Assembly (NCBI RefSeq): GCF_029953285.1
Contig: NZ_JASAOI010000014.1
Coordinates: 124,001 to 188,000, forward strand
From: Yinghuangia seranimata
GTDB lineage: Bacteria; Actinomycetota; Actinomycetes; Streptomycetales; Streptomycetaceae
Direction of reading: 5' to 3'
Length of the DNA: 64,000 nt
A program made the translations under genes and the position numbers. Positions within the stretch are counted from its first letter, which is position 1, and the number at the start of each line of letters is the position of its first letter. Under the pieces are notes generated by a model. That model was not told the origin of the DNA. It did no database searches and saw nothing but the letters and a program-made list of their open reading frames with translations. Of the stretch, positions 1-10,146 are shown piece by piece.

Positions 1-1487
1 GGGCGGACGGAAGCGGCCCTGTCGTCCCCACCCGATCAGGCGTGCTGCGCGGCCAGGTCCACGACAACGCCGAGGAGTTCCTCGGCGTCCCCTACGCCGC
101 GCCGCCGGTCGGCGCGCTGCGCTTCCGGGCCCCGCAGCCCGCGGCGCCGTGGCGCGGCGTCCGCGACGCGACCCGGCAGGGACCGGCCTGCGTGCAGTTC
201 GTCGACATCGGCATCGATCCGGCGCAGCCGCGCAGCGAGGACTGCCTGTCCCTCGACCTCTACCGCCCACGCTGGGCGCACCCCGGCACCCGGCTCCCGG
301 TGATCGTGTGGATCCACGGCGGCGCCTGGGTGCAGGGCACCGGCACGCAGTTCGGCGGCCGCACCACCGCGGACCTGACCGGCGCCATCGTCGTCAGCAT
401 CAACTACCGCCTGGGCGCGCTGGGTTACCTCGCCCTGCCCGGGCTGGACGCCGAGTCCCGTGAGGGCTCGGGGAACTGGGGCACGCTCGACCAGGCCGCG
501 GCGCTGCGCTGGGTCCACGACAACGCCGCCGCCTTCGGGGGCGACCCCGGCAACGTGACGGTCACCGGCCAGTCCGCCGGCAGCGGGTCGGTCTGCGCGC
601 TCCTCGCGTCGCCCGCCGCGACGGGACTGTTCTCCCACGCCGTCATGCAGTCCGGCCCCTGTGGGTTGCTCGCCGCGCGTCCGCTCGCCGGTGCGCAAGC
701 GCAGGGGCAGGCTTACGCGCAACGGGCCGGCTGTCCCGACCCCGCCGCCGCCGTGTCCTGCCTGCGCGGCGCCTCCACCGCCGCCCTCGTCTCGGCGAGC
801 GACCCCAGTGAACCGGTCGGGCCCGTGTCCGGCACCCCGACGCTTCCCGTGCAGCCGAGGGACGCGATCGCGTCCGGCCGCTGGAACAAGGTCCCGGTGG
901 TGATCGGCGGCACGCGCTCGGAGGGCCTGCTGTTCGCGCTCGGCAGCCTCGGCATGACCCCCGACCAGTACGCGGCGGCGGTGCGGACGCAGTTCGGCCC
1001 GGCGGCCGACCAGGTGCTCGCGCGCTACCCGCTCTCCGCGTACCCCGCGCCGTTCTACGCCTGGGCGGCCGTGCTCACCGACTCCGGCTGGGCCTGCGGC
1101 ACCGCCGCCACCGCGGCCGCGTTCGCCCGCCAAGTGCCGACGTACCAGTACGAGTTCGACGACCCGAACTCGCCCCCGCTGCTTGGCCTCGACATCCCCG
1201 GCGTGAACCTCGGCAACGCGCACAGCGCCGAACTGGCCTACCTGTTCGACTTCACGATGCAGGGCCGCGCGTTCACCCCCGAGCAGCAGGCGCTCGCCAC
1301 GCGGATGAAGCGCACGTGGGCGGCGTTCGCCTGGACCGGCTCGCCGAACGGGCCGGGGCTGGCCGCGTGGCCGCGGGTGGCGGCGGACGGCACGGCCGTG
1401 CTCAAGTTCCAGCCGGGCGGCGACACGGTGTTCGCCGGATTCGCCGACGAACACCAGTGCGGCTTCTGGCAGTCGTTCGGGGCCTGA
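1..1487 (+). CDS. Carboxylesterase type B family hydrolase, 5'-partial
   Basis: Alpha/beta-hydrolase of the carboxylesterase B family, expected to cleave carboxylic esters; probably exported, but the N-terminus lies outside the window. Numbering from the GTG at 42, the oxyanion motif HGGAW is at 92-96, the nucleophile Ser178 is in GQSAGS, an acidic residue is near Glu293 (TRSEG) and the catalytic His is near 393 (NAHSAE). The family block EFLGVPYAAPPVG starts at residue 12. The frame stays open without a stop to the window edge and reads VVPTRSGVLRGQV across the GTG, as expected just after a signal peptide, so that GTG is internal. It ends 13 bp before the convergent MFS gene. Confidence 0.88.
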   Translation, partial: ADGSGPVVPTRSGVLRGQVHDNAEEFLGVPYAAPPVGALRFRAPQPAAPWRGVRDATRQGPACVQFVDIGIDPAQPRSEDCLSLDLYRPRWAHPGTRLPVIVWIHGGAWVQGTGTQFGGRTTADLTGAIVVSINYRLGALGYLALPGLDAESREGSGNWGTLDQAAALRWVHDNAAAFGGDPGNVTVTGQSAGSGSVCALLASPAATGLFSHAVMQSGPCGLLAARPLAGAQAQGQAYAQRAGCPDPAAAVSCLRGASTAALVSASDPSEPVGPVSGTPTLPVQPRDAIASGRWNKVPVVIGGTRSEGLLFALGSLGMTPDQYAAAVRTQFGPAADQVLARYPLSAYPAPFYAWAAVLTDSGWACGTAATAAAFARQVPTYQYEFDDPNSPPLLGLDIPGVNLGNAHSAELAYLFDFTMQGRAFTPEQQALATRMKRTWAAFAWTGSPNGPGLAAWPRVAADGTAVLKFQPGGDTVFAGFADEHQCGFWQSFGA

Positions 1488-1500
1488 GCGTCACGTGTCG

Positions 1501-3051
1501 TCACGTCTCGGCGGCGGCCTGGTCGGCCGCCGCCGAGGCCTGCTCCGGTGCGCCGCGGCCGGCTGACGCGCTCTCCGGCGACGTGTCCACGGTCAGCAGG
1601 ACGAGGACGCCCGCCGCGACGCCGATGACGCCGCACACGACGAACACCCGGTCGAGCCCGGTGGCGAACGCGTGGTGGATCGCGTCCGCCACCGCGCCGC
1701 GCTTGTCCGCCGGCGCCGAGCCGACGATGCGCCCGGCCTGCCCGCCGCCCAGCGCCTCGGCGGTCGCGTGCGGGTCGGATCCGGCCGCCGCCGTGCCGTC
1801 GACGGAGTCCCCGACCGCCGCGCGGAACACGACGCCGACGACCGCGACGCCGAGCGCGAACCCGAGTTGCCGGAAGGTGTTGAGCGCGCCGCCCGCCATG
1901 CCGGACCGCTCGGGCGGAACCGCTGCATATGCGGCCGCTGCCATCTGCGGCATGCCCAGCCCGATGCCGGCGCCGATCAGCACCAGCCCCGGAACCAGTG
2001 TCGTCCAGTCCGACCCGGTGTCGAGGAGGGTGAGCACCAGCGACCCGGTCCCGACGAGCACGATGCCGACGCCGATGGGGTAACGCGGCGGCACTGCGGT
2101 CAGCGGCCCGCTTGCGGCCGCGGCGACGATGAACGCCGTTCCCGCCATCGGCAGCAGCGCCAGGCCGGCCTTCACCGGCCCGTACCCGAGCACCGACTGG
2201 AACCACACCGACACCTGCGGGAAGCACGAGAACGCCGCGAACTGCATGAACATGCAGCCCGCCATGATCCCCGCGAACGACGCGCGGCGGAACAGCCGCA
2301 GTTCGAGCATCGGCTGCGCGGTGCGGTACTCCACGACGACGAAGGCGACGAGCGCGGCCGCCGATCCGGCAAGCACGCCGAGCGTCAGCCCGTCGTCCCA
2401 GCCGTGCCCGCCCGCGCGGATGAGGCCGTACGTCAGGAGCCCGGCGCCCGCGGTGAAGGTGGCCGTGCCGGGCACGTCCACGCGCGCGTTCCGGTCCCCG
2501 TACGACTCGGTGATCAGCCGCAGCGTCATGGCGATGGCCAGCACCCCGACGGGCAGGTTGACCAGGAAGACGGCCTCCCAGCCGACGTGCTCGGTCAGGA
2601 CGCCGCCGAGCACCGGCCCGATCGCCGCGGCCGCGCCGGAGACGGCGCCCCACACGCCGAACGCCACACCCCGGTCCCGGCCTTCGTACGCGAGACCGAG
2701 CAGTGCCAGCGTGGTCGCGAACATCGCGGCCCCGCCAATGCCTTGGAGGGCGCGCGCCGCGATGAGGGTTCCGGTGTCGGGGGAGAACGCGCACAGCGCG
2801 GACGCCACGGTGAACAGCCCGGTGCCCCAGACGAACACCCGCTTGCGGCCGACCCGGTCGGCCAGCGAGCCGGCGCCCATGAGCACCGTGGCGAGGGCGA
2901 GCGAGTAGGCGTCCATGACCCACTGCAGGTCGGTGTAGGACGAGCCCAGGTCGTCGGCCATGTCCGGTAGCGCGACCATCGCGATCGTGATGTCGATCAG
3001 CAGCATCAAGGCGGCGGGGCTGATCGCGAGCAGAGGTCCCCACTTGCGCAC
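1501..3051 (-). CDS. MFS drug exporter, DHA2 (EmrB/QacA) family
   Basis: Proton-driven multidrug exporter of the 14-TM DHA2 family, 516 residues, inner membrane. Visible signatures are ALMLLIDITIAMVALP in TM1, LQWVMDAYSLALA in TM2 and the motif A loop GSLADRVGRKRVF at about 61-73. The chosen GTG at 3051 follows GAGGAG closely and gives the usual family N-terminus; the frame runs much further upstream, but only as antisense to padR. The gene is divergent from the PadR regulator at 3214 across 162 bp, so PadR control of the exporter is likely. The substrate cannot be read from sequence. Confidence 0.9.
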   Translation of the reverse strand: MRKWGPLLAISPAALMLLIDITIAMVALPDMADDLGSSYTDLQWVMDAYSLALATVLMGAGSLADRVGRKRVFVWGTGLFTVASALCAFSPDTGTLIAARALQGIGGAAMFATTLALLGLAYEGRDRGVAFGVWGAVSGAAAAIGPVLGGVLTEHVGWEAVFLVNLPVGVLAIAMTLRLITESYGDRNARVDVPGTATFTAGAGLLTYGLIRAGGHGWDDGLTLGVLAGSAAALVAFVVVEYRTAQPMLELRLFRRASFAGIMAGCMFMQFAAFSCFPQVSVWFQSVLGYGPVKAGLALLPMAGTAFIVAAAASGPLTAVPPRYPIGVGIVLVGTGSLVLTLLDTGSDWTTLVPGLVLIGAGIGLGMPQMAAAAYAAVPPERSGMAGGALNTFRQLGFALGVAVVGVVFRAAVGDSVDGTAAAGSDPHATAEALGGGQAGRIVGSAPADKRGAVADAIHHAFATGLDRVFVVCGVIGVAAGVLVLLTVDTSPESASAGRGAPEQASAAADQAAAET

Positions 3052-3152
3052 AGTTGCTCCTCGGGCGATGTCGGCTTTCGGAATCGGAAGGCGCGGTCCG
3101 AGGCCGAGGCTAGCGCCGGGACACCCGCCCGCACCCGGGTCTTGACAGGGGC

Positions 3153-3180
3153 TTGCATGCACTACTCTGCTGCGTATACT
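3153..3180 (+). promoter_or_regulatory. Putative padR promoter
   Basis: A TTGCAT -35-like box (3153-3158) and a TATACT -10 box (3175-3180) are separated by 16 bp, 34 bp before the padR ATG. TATACT matches five of six consensus bases. The adjacent inverted repeat starts inside the -10 box. Confidence 0.5.
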
Positions 3181-3198
3181 CGTAACCGGATATACGAG
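3179..3198. promoter_or_regulatory. Putative PadR operator
   Basis: Perfect inverted repeat CTCGTA-N8-TACGAG overlapping the end of the -10 box of padR, a geometry that suggests autorepression. A related pair of half-sites (ATACGA/TCGTAT) lies at 4017-4043 before the DrrA-like gene. PadR binding is an inference. Confidence 0.5.
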
Positions 3199-3213
3199 AG
3201 CGAGGGATCGGTC

Positions 3214-3924
3214 ATGGCGGCGCGCAAACCGAGCACGATGCTGGCCCTCGCGGTGCTGGCGCTCGTCGCCGAGCGGCCGATGCACCCGTACGAGATCGCC
3301 AGGCTGCTGCGCGAGCGCGGCAAGGACCTCAGCATCAAGATCAACTACGGCTCGCTCTACACCGTCGTGCAGGTCCAGGAGAAGAACGGCTTCATCGAGG
3401 CGGTCGGCACCGAGCGCGACGGCCGCCGCCCCGAGCGCACCGTGTACGGCCTCACCGAGGCCGGCCGCGCCGAACTCGTCGGCGGCCTCAGCGCGATCAT
3501 CGCCGAACCGGTCAACGAGTTCCCGCGCTTCGGCGGCGCCCTGTCGATCATGGGGGTGCTGCACCCCGACGAGGCACTCCGGCTCCTCGGGCTGCGGCTC
3601 GCGGCGCTGGAGACCGCGATCGAGACCGGCCGCCGCGAACTCGAGGACCTCCGGCACGTGCTGCCACGGGTGTTCGTCATCGAGGCCGAGTACGCCCTCG
3701 CCATGCAGCAGGCCGAGGCGGCGTGGGTGCGCGGCTTCGCCGAGCAGATCGCCGACGGCACCCTCGACGGCGTCGACGCGTGGCGCACGTTCCACGAAAC
3801 CGGCAGCGTGCCCCAGGACTTCGTGGTCGATCCGTCGACCGTCCACGCCTACCTGGCCCAACAGGCCGCCAAACGCGCGCAGGAAGCGGCCGAGCAGGAG
3901 CAGGACGCAGAGGAGAACGACTGA
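3214..3924 (+). CDS. PadR family transcriptional regulator
   Basis: 236-residue regulator with a PadR winged helix near the N-terminus (LALAVLALVAERPMHPYEIARLL and INYGSLYTVVQVQEKNGFIE) and a helical C-terminal dimerisation region ending in an acidic Glu/Asp-rich tail. The start is ATG 3214, after GAGGGA seven bases upstream; an in-frame ATG at 3142 would lie upstream of the -10 box and is rejected. PadR proteins usually repress drug exporters and are released by the drug. It is flanked by a divergent DHA2 exporter and a downstream DrrAB exporter, and repeat elements sharing ATACGA occur at both promoters. Confidence 0.9.
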   Translation: MAARKPSTMLALAVLALVAERPMHPYEIARLLRERGKDLSIKINYGSLYTVVQVQEKNGFIEAVGTERDGRRPERTVYGLTEAGRAELVGGLSAIIAEPVNEFPRFGGALSIMGVLHPDEALRLLGLRLAALETAIETGRRELEDLRHVLPRVFVIEAEYALAMQQAEAAWVRGFAEQIADGTLDGVDAWRTFHETGSVPQDFVVDPSTVHAYLAQQAAKRAQEAAEQEQDAEEND

Positions 3925-3939
3925 CAGAGGCATGAAGAA

Positions 3940-3977
3940 GGCCCCCGCGCGGTGCGGCAACACCGCGGACGGGGGCC
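3940..3977 (+). terminator. Hairpin terminator after padR
   Basis: A 15-bp GC stem (GGCCCCCG then CGCGGTG, with matching right arm) with a 6-nt CGGCAA loop and a 2-nt GA bulge, 15 bp after the padR stop. There is no T tract, as is common for actinomycete terminators. It separates padR from the ABC operon. Confidence 0.65.
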
Positions 3978-4016
3978 GGGAACCTCAGACCGACCTGCGG
4001 CAACAGGGACCGGCAC

Positions 4017-4043
4017 ATACGAGGTGTACCCAACTCATCGTAT
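4017..4043. promoter_or_regulatory. Putative PadR operator before the DrrAB operon
   Basis: Inverted repeat ATACGA-N15-TCGTAT in the 147-bp leader of the ABC exporter. The ATACGAG half-site also occurs in the padR promoter repeat (3179-3198). This suggests one regulator acts on both promoters; arms are short and no footprint is known. Confidence 0.4.
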
Positions 4044-4124
4044 CGCCGGGCCTCCGTCGCAGGTGCAGGGCTCCACGGCCGTCCACACGGCCGCACCTTC
4101 ACCGAGACGACAGAAGGACCCACC

Positions 4125-5227
<1,103 letters not shown>

Positions 5228-5231
<4 letters not shown>

Positions 5232-6064
5232 GCACCACCCTCGACACGCCGCACACCATCGCCCGGCCCGCGCCCGCGCCGCTGTCCGAAGCGTTCGCGC
5301 ACACCTGGTTCATGACGCAGCGCCAGTTGCGCGCGTTCCTGCGGCAGCCGGCGTACCTCGTCATCACGCTGGTACAGCCGATCATTTGGCTGTTCCTGTT
5401 CGGGGCGCTGTTCCACAAGGTCGTCGACCTGCCGGGGTTCGGCGGGGGCACCGACTCCTACATCGACTACCTGGTGCCCGGCGTCATCGTCATGAACGCG
5501 GTGTCGGCGAACATGTGGGCCGGCATGGGCATGCTCGAGGAGATCGAACGCGGGACGCTGAACGGGCTGTTGGTCACGCCCGTGCGGCGCATGGCGCTGC
5601 TGAACGCCAACATCGTCTCGCAGGCGCTGTCGACCGCGATCCAGTCGCTCGCGATCATCGGCCTCGGCGCGCTCGCCGGGGCGGACTACGCGGGCGGGGT
5701 CACCGGGCTGCTGGTGCTCGTCCTAGTGTCGTCGGTGCTGGGCTGCGTGTTCGGGGCGCTGTCCAACGCGCTGGGCATGGTCGCGGGGGAGCGCGAGACG
5801 ATCATCGGGATCAACACGTTCCTGCTGCTGCCGGCGACGTTCCTGTCGACGGCGTTCATGCCGAGCGGGCTCATGCCGCACTGGATGACGGTGGTGGCCC
5901 GGTTCAACCCGATCAACTGGGCACTCGCCGCGTCCCGCTCGGCGATGACCGCGTCGCCCGACTGGGGGAGCGTGCTCAGCCACAGCGCCGCGCTGGTGGG
6001 GCTGGCGGCCTTCGCGGTGTGGCTGTCCCTGCGGATGTTCGGCGTGTACCGCAAGTCCGTGTGA
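5228..6064 (+). CDS. ABC-2 type exporter permease (DrrB-like)
   Basis: 278-residue membrane subunit of the DrrAB-type exporter with six predicted TM helices. The N-terminal amphipathic segment QRQLRAFLRQPAYLVITLVQPIIWLFLFG is characteristic of ABC-2 permeases, as are the EEIERGTLNGLLVTPVRR loop and the FNPINWALAASR stretch. The start is the ATG overlapping the upstream stop. It should assemble with the 4125-5231 ATPase; the exported compound is unknown. Confidence 0.92.
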
Positions 6065-6173
6065 CGGGTCCGCGTGCGGGCCGCCCGCTCCCGGAAAACC
6101 ACGGGCCCGTGTCAGTGGCGCGCCCTACCCTGTAAGTGACCCACCGGTAAGGCGCACGACGAAAGGCCCGCAC

Positions 6174-9100
6174 GTGTTCGCTCTGCACGCGCTCTGGCGC
6201 GCGGACCGGACGCTGGCGGTCTGGGGCGAGGACGCCGGGGATCCTGAGACGCGTGGCGGCCTGACTCCACCGCACGACGGCACCGACGGCACAGACGCTG
6301 CCCCGGCCCTTCGATGGGCCGGGGCAGCGGTCGTGCGGGACGAGGCCGACGAGCCCGACGCGGGCCCGGCCACGCACCCGGGCGCCTGCCCGCACGAACT
6401 CCTGGCCGAGCTCGTCGGAGGCGTGGGCCCCGGCCTCGAATGGCTCGCCGGGCAGGCCGAGCGGGGCACCGCCGCACTGTGGCTGCCGACCCTCGGCGGA
6501 CACACCCCCCAGCCGTCCCCCGAACTCCCCGGCGAACCCCTCCGCGGCCCCCGCCCCGACCTCGCCCTGCGCGCATGGCGCGTCCCGGCCCTGCTCTTCG
6601 ACGCGGACGAAGCGGCCCAGCTGCTCGGCGCGCTCTACGACCCGAGACACGCGGCCTTGCGGACAGAGGTGCAGGGCGTCGGCCCGGTGGACGTGCCGTA
6701 CGGGGCATCGCTGAGGTGGCTGACGGCGGTGCACGACCTGGCGTGGACGCTGGTGGGACGGGGACACGTCCTGCCGGGGGTCGACGTGGGCACGGCCGCC
6801 GGACCTAGCGGGGACATGGGTGCTGCCGATGTCGGACCGGGCGGGGACGCGGATCCCGGCACCGGACCGGACGGGTGCGCGGACGTGGGCGCCGACACAG
6901 GACCGGACGCGGGCGCGGACGTGGACGCCGGCACAGGACCGGACGCGGGCGCGGACGTGGACGCCGGCACAGGACCGGGCGATGCCTCGGACGGCCTCCG
7001 CGAGACCCCGCGCGCGGTGGCCGCCTGGGCGCGCTGGATGCCCGCCCTGACCGAGGACGACTGGACGGCGGCTCGCGCACTGGCGGCCGCATGCCCGCCG
7101 GTCTGCCGCGCCGAGTACCGAGGCGAGACAGCCCCGGCCCCTGACGCGACCGCCCTGGTCGCCGCGCTGCTCGACGCGCTCGTCGACCGCGAGGCCCGCG
7201 CGGCCGTCGAGGGCCTCACGCTGCTGCCCCGGCGCGGGCGGGGGGTCAGGGCGCCGGAGACGGTGGTCGAGGAATGGCTCGCGGCCCTGACGACGGAGAC
7301 GGGCCGGATACGCACGCAGGGCGGAGGCGGCGGAAACCGCCCGCCCGGCGCGCGGACCGCCGCCGTGACGGCTGTGGGCGGGGAGGCCGCCCTGAGCACC
7401 GATCTGCCCATGGCCGACCCCCACAGCGATGCTCCGCAGGCCGCCCTCGGTGCTCACACGCGGCGCGATGGCAGGTCCGAAGTCGACCGACTCGCCGCCG
7501 CGTTGTCGGCGTGGCATGCGACCGAGCGGGCGCCCGTTCGACCGCTGCGGGTGTGTTTTCGGCTTGTCGAGCCGCTCGGGCCTGATCCCGCTGATCTCTT
7601 CGGGCGGCCTACCGACGACAACTGGCGGGTGGACATCCTCCTCCAGGCGACCGACGAGCCGTCGCTGCTCGTCGACGCGGCGCGGGTGTGGGGCGCTGGG
7701 CCCGTGCTCAACGTGTTCGAGCGCAAGCAGGTACGTCCGCAGGAGGCACTGCTCGCGGATCTGGAGCGGGCCGCGAGGGTGTGGCCTGCGCTTGACGCTG
7801 TGCGGCACACCGCGCGGCCCGGGGTGGTGCGGGTCGACCGGGACGGTGCGCTGGCGTTCCTCCGGGACGCCGCACCCGGGCTCGCGGCGGCCGGGTTCGG
7901 GGTGTTGCTGCCGGGCTGGTGGCGGAACCCGCCGAAGGTCGGGTTGACGTTGTCCGCCCGTACCGCCACGCCCGGCGTCGTGTCCGGCGGCAGTGTGCTG
8001 GACCAGGACGCGGTCGTGGCGTTCGAATGGCGTGCCGCGCTCGGCGACGACCAGCCCTTGACCGCCGAGGAGTTGCGCGAACTCGTCGACGCGAAGCAGC
8101 CGTTGGTGCGGTTCCGCGGCCAGTGGCTCGAGGCCGACCCGTCGGCCATCGCGGCCGCCGCGGCGTTCCTGGCCCGGCAGGGCACGGGTGTGATGACCGC
8201 GGGGGAGGTGCTTCGCGTCGCCGTCGACCCCGGGGCCGCGGTGGGCGGCCTGCCGGTGTTCGGCGTCGACGCCGACGCGTGGCTGGGCGAACTCCTCTCC
8301 GGAGCCGAGGCGTTGCGGGGGTATTCGGTGTCCCCGCCGGACTGGTTCGGTGCCGACCTGCGCCCGTACCAGCGGCACGGCCTGGACTGGCTGGCTTTCC
8401 TGTCCCGGCTCGGCGTCGGTGCGGTGCTGGCCGACGACATGGGGCTCGGCAAGACCGTACAGACGCTGGCGCTGCTGGCCGTCGAGCACGAGCAGGGGGG
8501 CGCGGGGCCGACGCTCGTCGTGTGCCCGATGTCGCTGGTCGGCAACTGGCTGCGCGAGGCGGAGCGGTTCACGCCGAAGCTGCGCACGCATGTGCACCAC
8601 GGCGCCGACCGGCTCGCCGACGACGCGCTGCGCGCCATGGCCTCCGGCGCCGACCTGGTCGTGACCACGTACGAGACCGCGCACCGGGACGCGGCCGCGC
8701 TCCGTACCGTCGCCTGGCGGCGCGTTGTCGCCGACGAGGCGCAGCACATCAAGAACATCGCCACCCGCCAGTCCCGCGCGATCCGTTCGCTGCCCGCGCG
8801 GCACCGGATCGCGTTGACCGGCACGCCGGTGGAGAACCGCCTGGCAGAGCTGCACTCCGTGCTCGACTTCGCGAACCCGGGCCTGTTCGGCACCGCCGAG
8901 CACTTCAAGGCGACGTACGCGATCGCCATCGAACGCAACGGCAGCGAAAGGGCGTTGGCGGCGCTGCGCAGGGTGGCCGCGCCGTTCGTGCTGCGCCGCC
9001 GCAAGAGCGATCCGGCGATCGCCCGCGACCTGCCCGCGAAGCAGGAGATGACGGTGCTGTGCTCGCTGAGCCACGAACAGGCCGGACTGTACCGGGCCGT

Positions 9101-9800
9101 GGTCGCCGACATGGAGCACCGCATCGCGCACACCGCCGGCATCGAGCGGCAGGGGCTGATCCTGGCGACCCTCGGGCGGCTCAAGCAGATCTGCAACCAT
9201 CCCGCGCAGTTCCTCAAGGAGTCCGGCACGCCGGTCGCGGGGCGGTCGGGCAAGGTCGAGCGGCTCGTGGCGACGCTCGAAGAGGCGCTCGCCGAGGGCG
9301 AGAAGACGCTGTGCTTCACTCAGTACGCCGCTTTCGGCGCGTTGTTGCACGGGCACTTGAGCGAACGCCTGGGCACCGAGGTGCTGTTCCTGCACGGCGG
9401 TGTCACGGGCGCGGCCCGCGCGGCGATGGTCGACCGGTTCCAGCGGCCGGACGGGCCCGGGGTGTTCCTGCTGTCGCTGAAGGCGGGCGGCACGGGCCTG
9501 AACCTCACCCAGGCCACCCAGGTGATCCACCTGGACCGGTGGTGGAACCCCGCGGTGGAGGACCAGGCGACCGACCGGGCGCACCGCATCGGCCAGGAAC
9601 GCCCGGTGCAGGTACGCAAGTTCGTGTGCGTGGGTACGGTCGAGGAACGCATCGACGCCTTGGTGTCCGCGAAGCGCGGCCTCGCCGAGGCCGTCGTCGG
9701 GCTCGACGAGGAAGGCCTGGCGGGCGAGCACTGGCTGACCGACCTGTCGGCGGACGCGCTGCGGGACCTCGTGGCGCTGGCGGAGGAGGCGGAAGCGTGA
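6174..9800 (+). CDS. SNF2-family DEAD/DEAH-box ATPase
   Basis: 1208-residue Swi2/Snf2 ATPase, a DNA or nucleoprotein translocase. The N-terminal half (to about 700) is the actinobacterial SNF2-associated region; the motor has Walker A DDMGLGKT near 752, motif II DEAQ near 852, motif III LTGTPVENR, and the C-lobe GGTGLNLT, HLDRWWNPAVEDQATDRAHRIGQ near 1120-1142. Residues about 220-266 are a low-complexity Asp/Gly/Ala linker encoded by tandem 36-bp repeats. The start is GTG 6174 after GAAAGG. Its stop overlaps the GTG of a 91-residue ORF where relatives usually carry a SWIM zinc-finger gene. Cellular role unassigned; DNA repair or transcription recycling are possible. Confidence 0.9.
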   Translation: MFALHALWRADRTLAVWGEDAGDPETRGGLTPPHDGTDGTDAAPALRWAGAAVVRDEADEPDAGPATHPGACPHELLAELVGGVGPGLEWLAGQAERGTAALWLPTLGGHTPQPSPELPGEPLRGPRPDLALRAWRVPALLFDADEAAQLLGALYDPRHAALRTEVQGVGPVDVPYGASLRWLTAVHDLAWTLVGRGHVLPGVDVGTAAGPSGDMGAADVGPGGDADPGTGPDGCADVGADTGPDAGADVDAGTGPDAGADVDAGTGPGDASDGLRETPRAVAAWARWMPALTEDDWTAARALAAACPPVCRAEYRGETAPAPDATALVAALLDALVDREARAAVEGLTLLPRRGRGVRAPETVVEEWLAALTTETGRIRTQGGGGGNRPPGARTAAVTAVGGEAALSTDLPMADPHSDAPQAALGAHTRRDGRSEVDRLAAALSAWHATERAPVRPLRVCFRLVEPLGPDPADLFGRPTDDNWRVDILLQATDEPSLLVDAARVWGAGPVLNVFERKQVRPQEALLADLERAARVWPALDAVRHTARPGVVRVDRDGALAFLRDAAPGLAAAGFGVLLPGWWRNPPKVGLTLSARTATPGVVSGGSVLDQDAVVAFEWRAALGDDQPLTAEELRELVDAKQPLVRFRGQWLEADPSAIAAAAAFLARQGTGVMTAGEVLRVAVDPGAAVGGLPVFGVDADAWLGELLSGAEALRGYSVSPPDWFGADLRPYQRHGLDWLAFLSRLGVGAVLADDMGLGKTVQTLALLAVEHEQGGAGPTLVVCPMSLVGNWLREAERFTPKLRTHVHHGADRLADDALRAMASGADLVVTTYETAHRDAAALRTVAWRRVVADEAQHIKNIATRQSRAIRSLPARHRIALTGTPVENRLAELHSVLDFANPGLFGTAEHFKATYAIAIERNGSERALAALRRVAAPFVLRRRKSDPAIARDLPAKQEMTVLCSLSHEQAGLYRAVVADMEHRIAHTAGIERQGLILATLGRLKQICNHPAQFLKESGTPVAGRSGKVERLVATLEEALAEGEKTLCFTQYAAFGALLHGHLSERLGTEVLFLHGGVTGAARAAMVDRFQRPDGPGVFLLSLKAGGTGLNLTQATQVIHLDRWWNPAVEDQATDRAHRIGQERPVQVRKFVCVGTVEERIDALVSAKRGLAEAVVGLDEEGLAGEHWLTDLSADALRDLVALAEEAEA
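6865..6972 (+). repeat. In-frame 36-bp tandem repeat in the SNF2 linker
   Basis: Two identical 36-bp units (6901-6936 and 6937-6972) follow one diverged unit (6865-6900) and a shorter degenerate one upstream. Each encodes a 12-residue block GPDAGADVDAGT. Unit length is a multiple of three, so copy-number change would keep the frame. Confidence 0.85.
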
Positions 9801-10072
9801 GCGAAGAACGCGTCGGCGGCCGTGATCTTTCCCACGGCGGATCCGGGGAACCGCACGGTGATCCGCGCGCCGAACCCGCTCCTGACGCCCCCCTTTCCGC
9901 GCTCCTGGCCGACTTCTGGGGCGGCGGCGCGCTGCCCGAACCCCCCGCTGAGCAGCGGCCGGACCCGGCGTCGGAGCGGTTGGCCGCGCCGCCCGAGGCG
10001 ATCCGCTCGGCCCGCGGAAGGAATATGGTCGATCTTCTGCGTGTGGCTTACGACGCCATGACCTCGCGGTGA
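9797..10072 (+). CDS. Small protein coupled to SNF2; possible remnant of a SWIM-protein C-terminus
   Basis: 91 codons starting at a GTG that overlaps the SNF2 stop (GTGA), which supports translation. Readable blocks are LSALLADFWGGGALPEPP and RGRNMVDLLRVAYDAM. These resemble, from memory, the C-terminal segment of SWIM zinc-finger proteins that usually follow this SNF2 gene in actinomycetes. No SWIM motif (CxCxnCxH) is present, so it may be a deletion remnant or a reduced partner. The first 30 residues are low complexity. Function unknown. Confidence 0.55.
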   Translation: MSEERVGGRDLSHGGSGEPHGDPRAEPAPDAPLSALLADFWGGGALPEPPAEQRPDPASERLAAPPEAIRSARGRNMVDLLRVAYDAMTSR

Positions 10073-10146
10073 GTGACGCCCGGGGGACACGGCAGGATCG
10101 TGTCGGGCCGCGCACGTTGCGGCCCGGGAACCGAAGGAGTTTTTTC

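Noticed and set aside
42-1487. Full-length carboxylesterase starting at GTG 42
   Set aside because: The frame is open to the window edge and residues before the GTG continue the family pattern, so the gene begins upstream.
1501-3963. Possible 820-residue fusion of an MFS exporter with an N-terminal extension
   Set aside because: The extension is antisense to padR; a GTG with a good ribosome site at 3051 gives the normal exporter.
6835-6972. CRISPR or tandem regulatory array at the 36-bp repeats
   Set aside because: Units are contiguous without spacers and keep the SNF2 reading frame.
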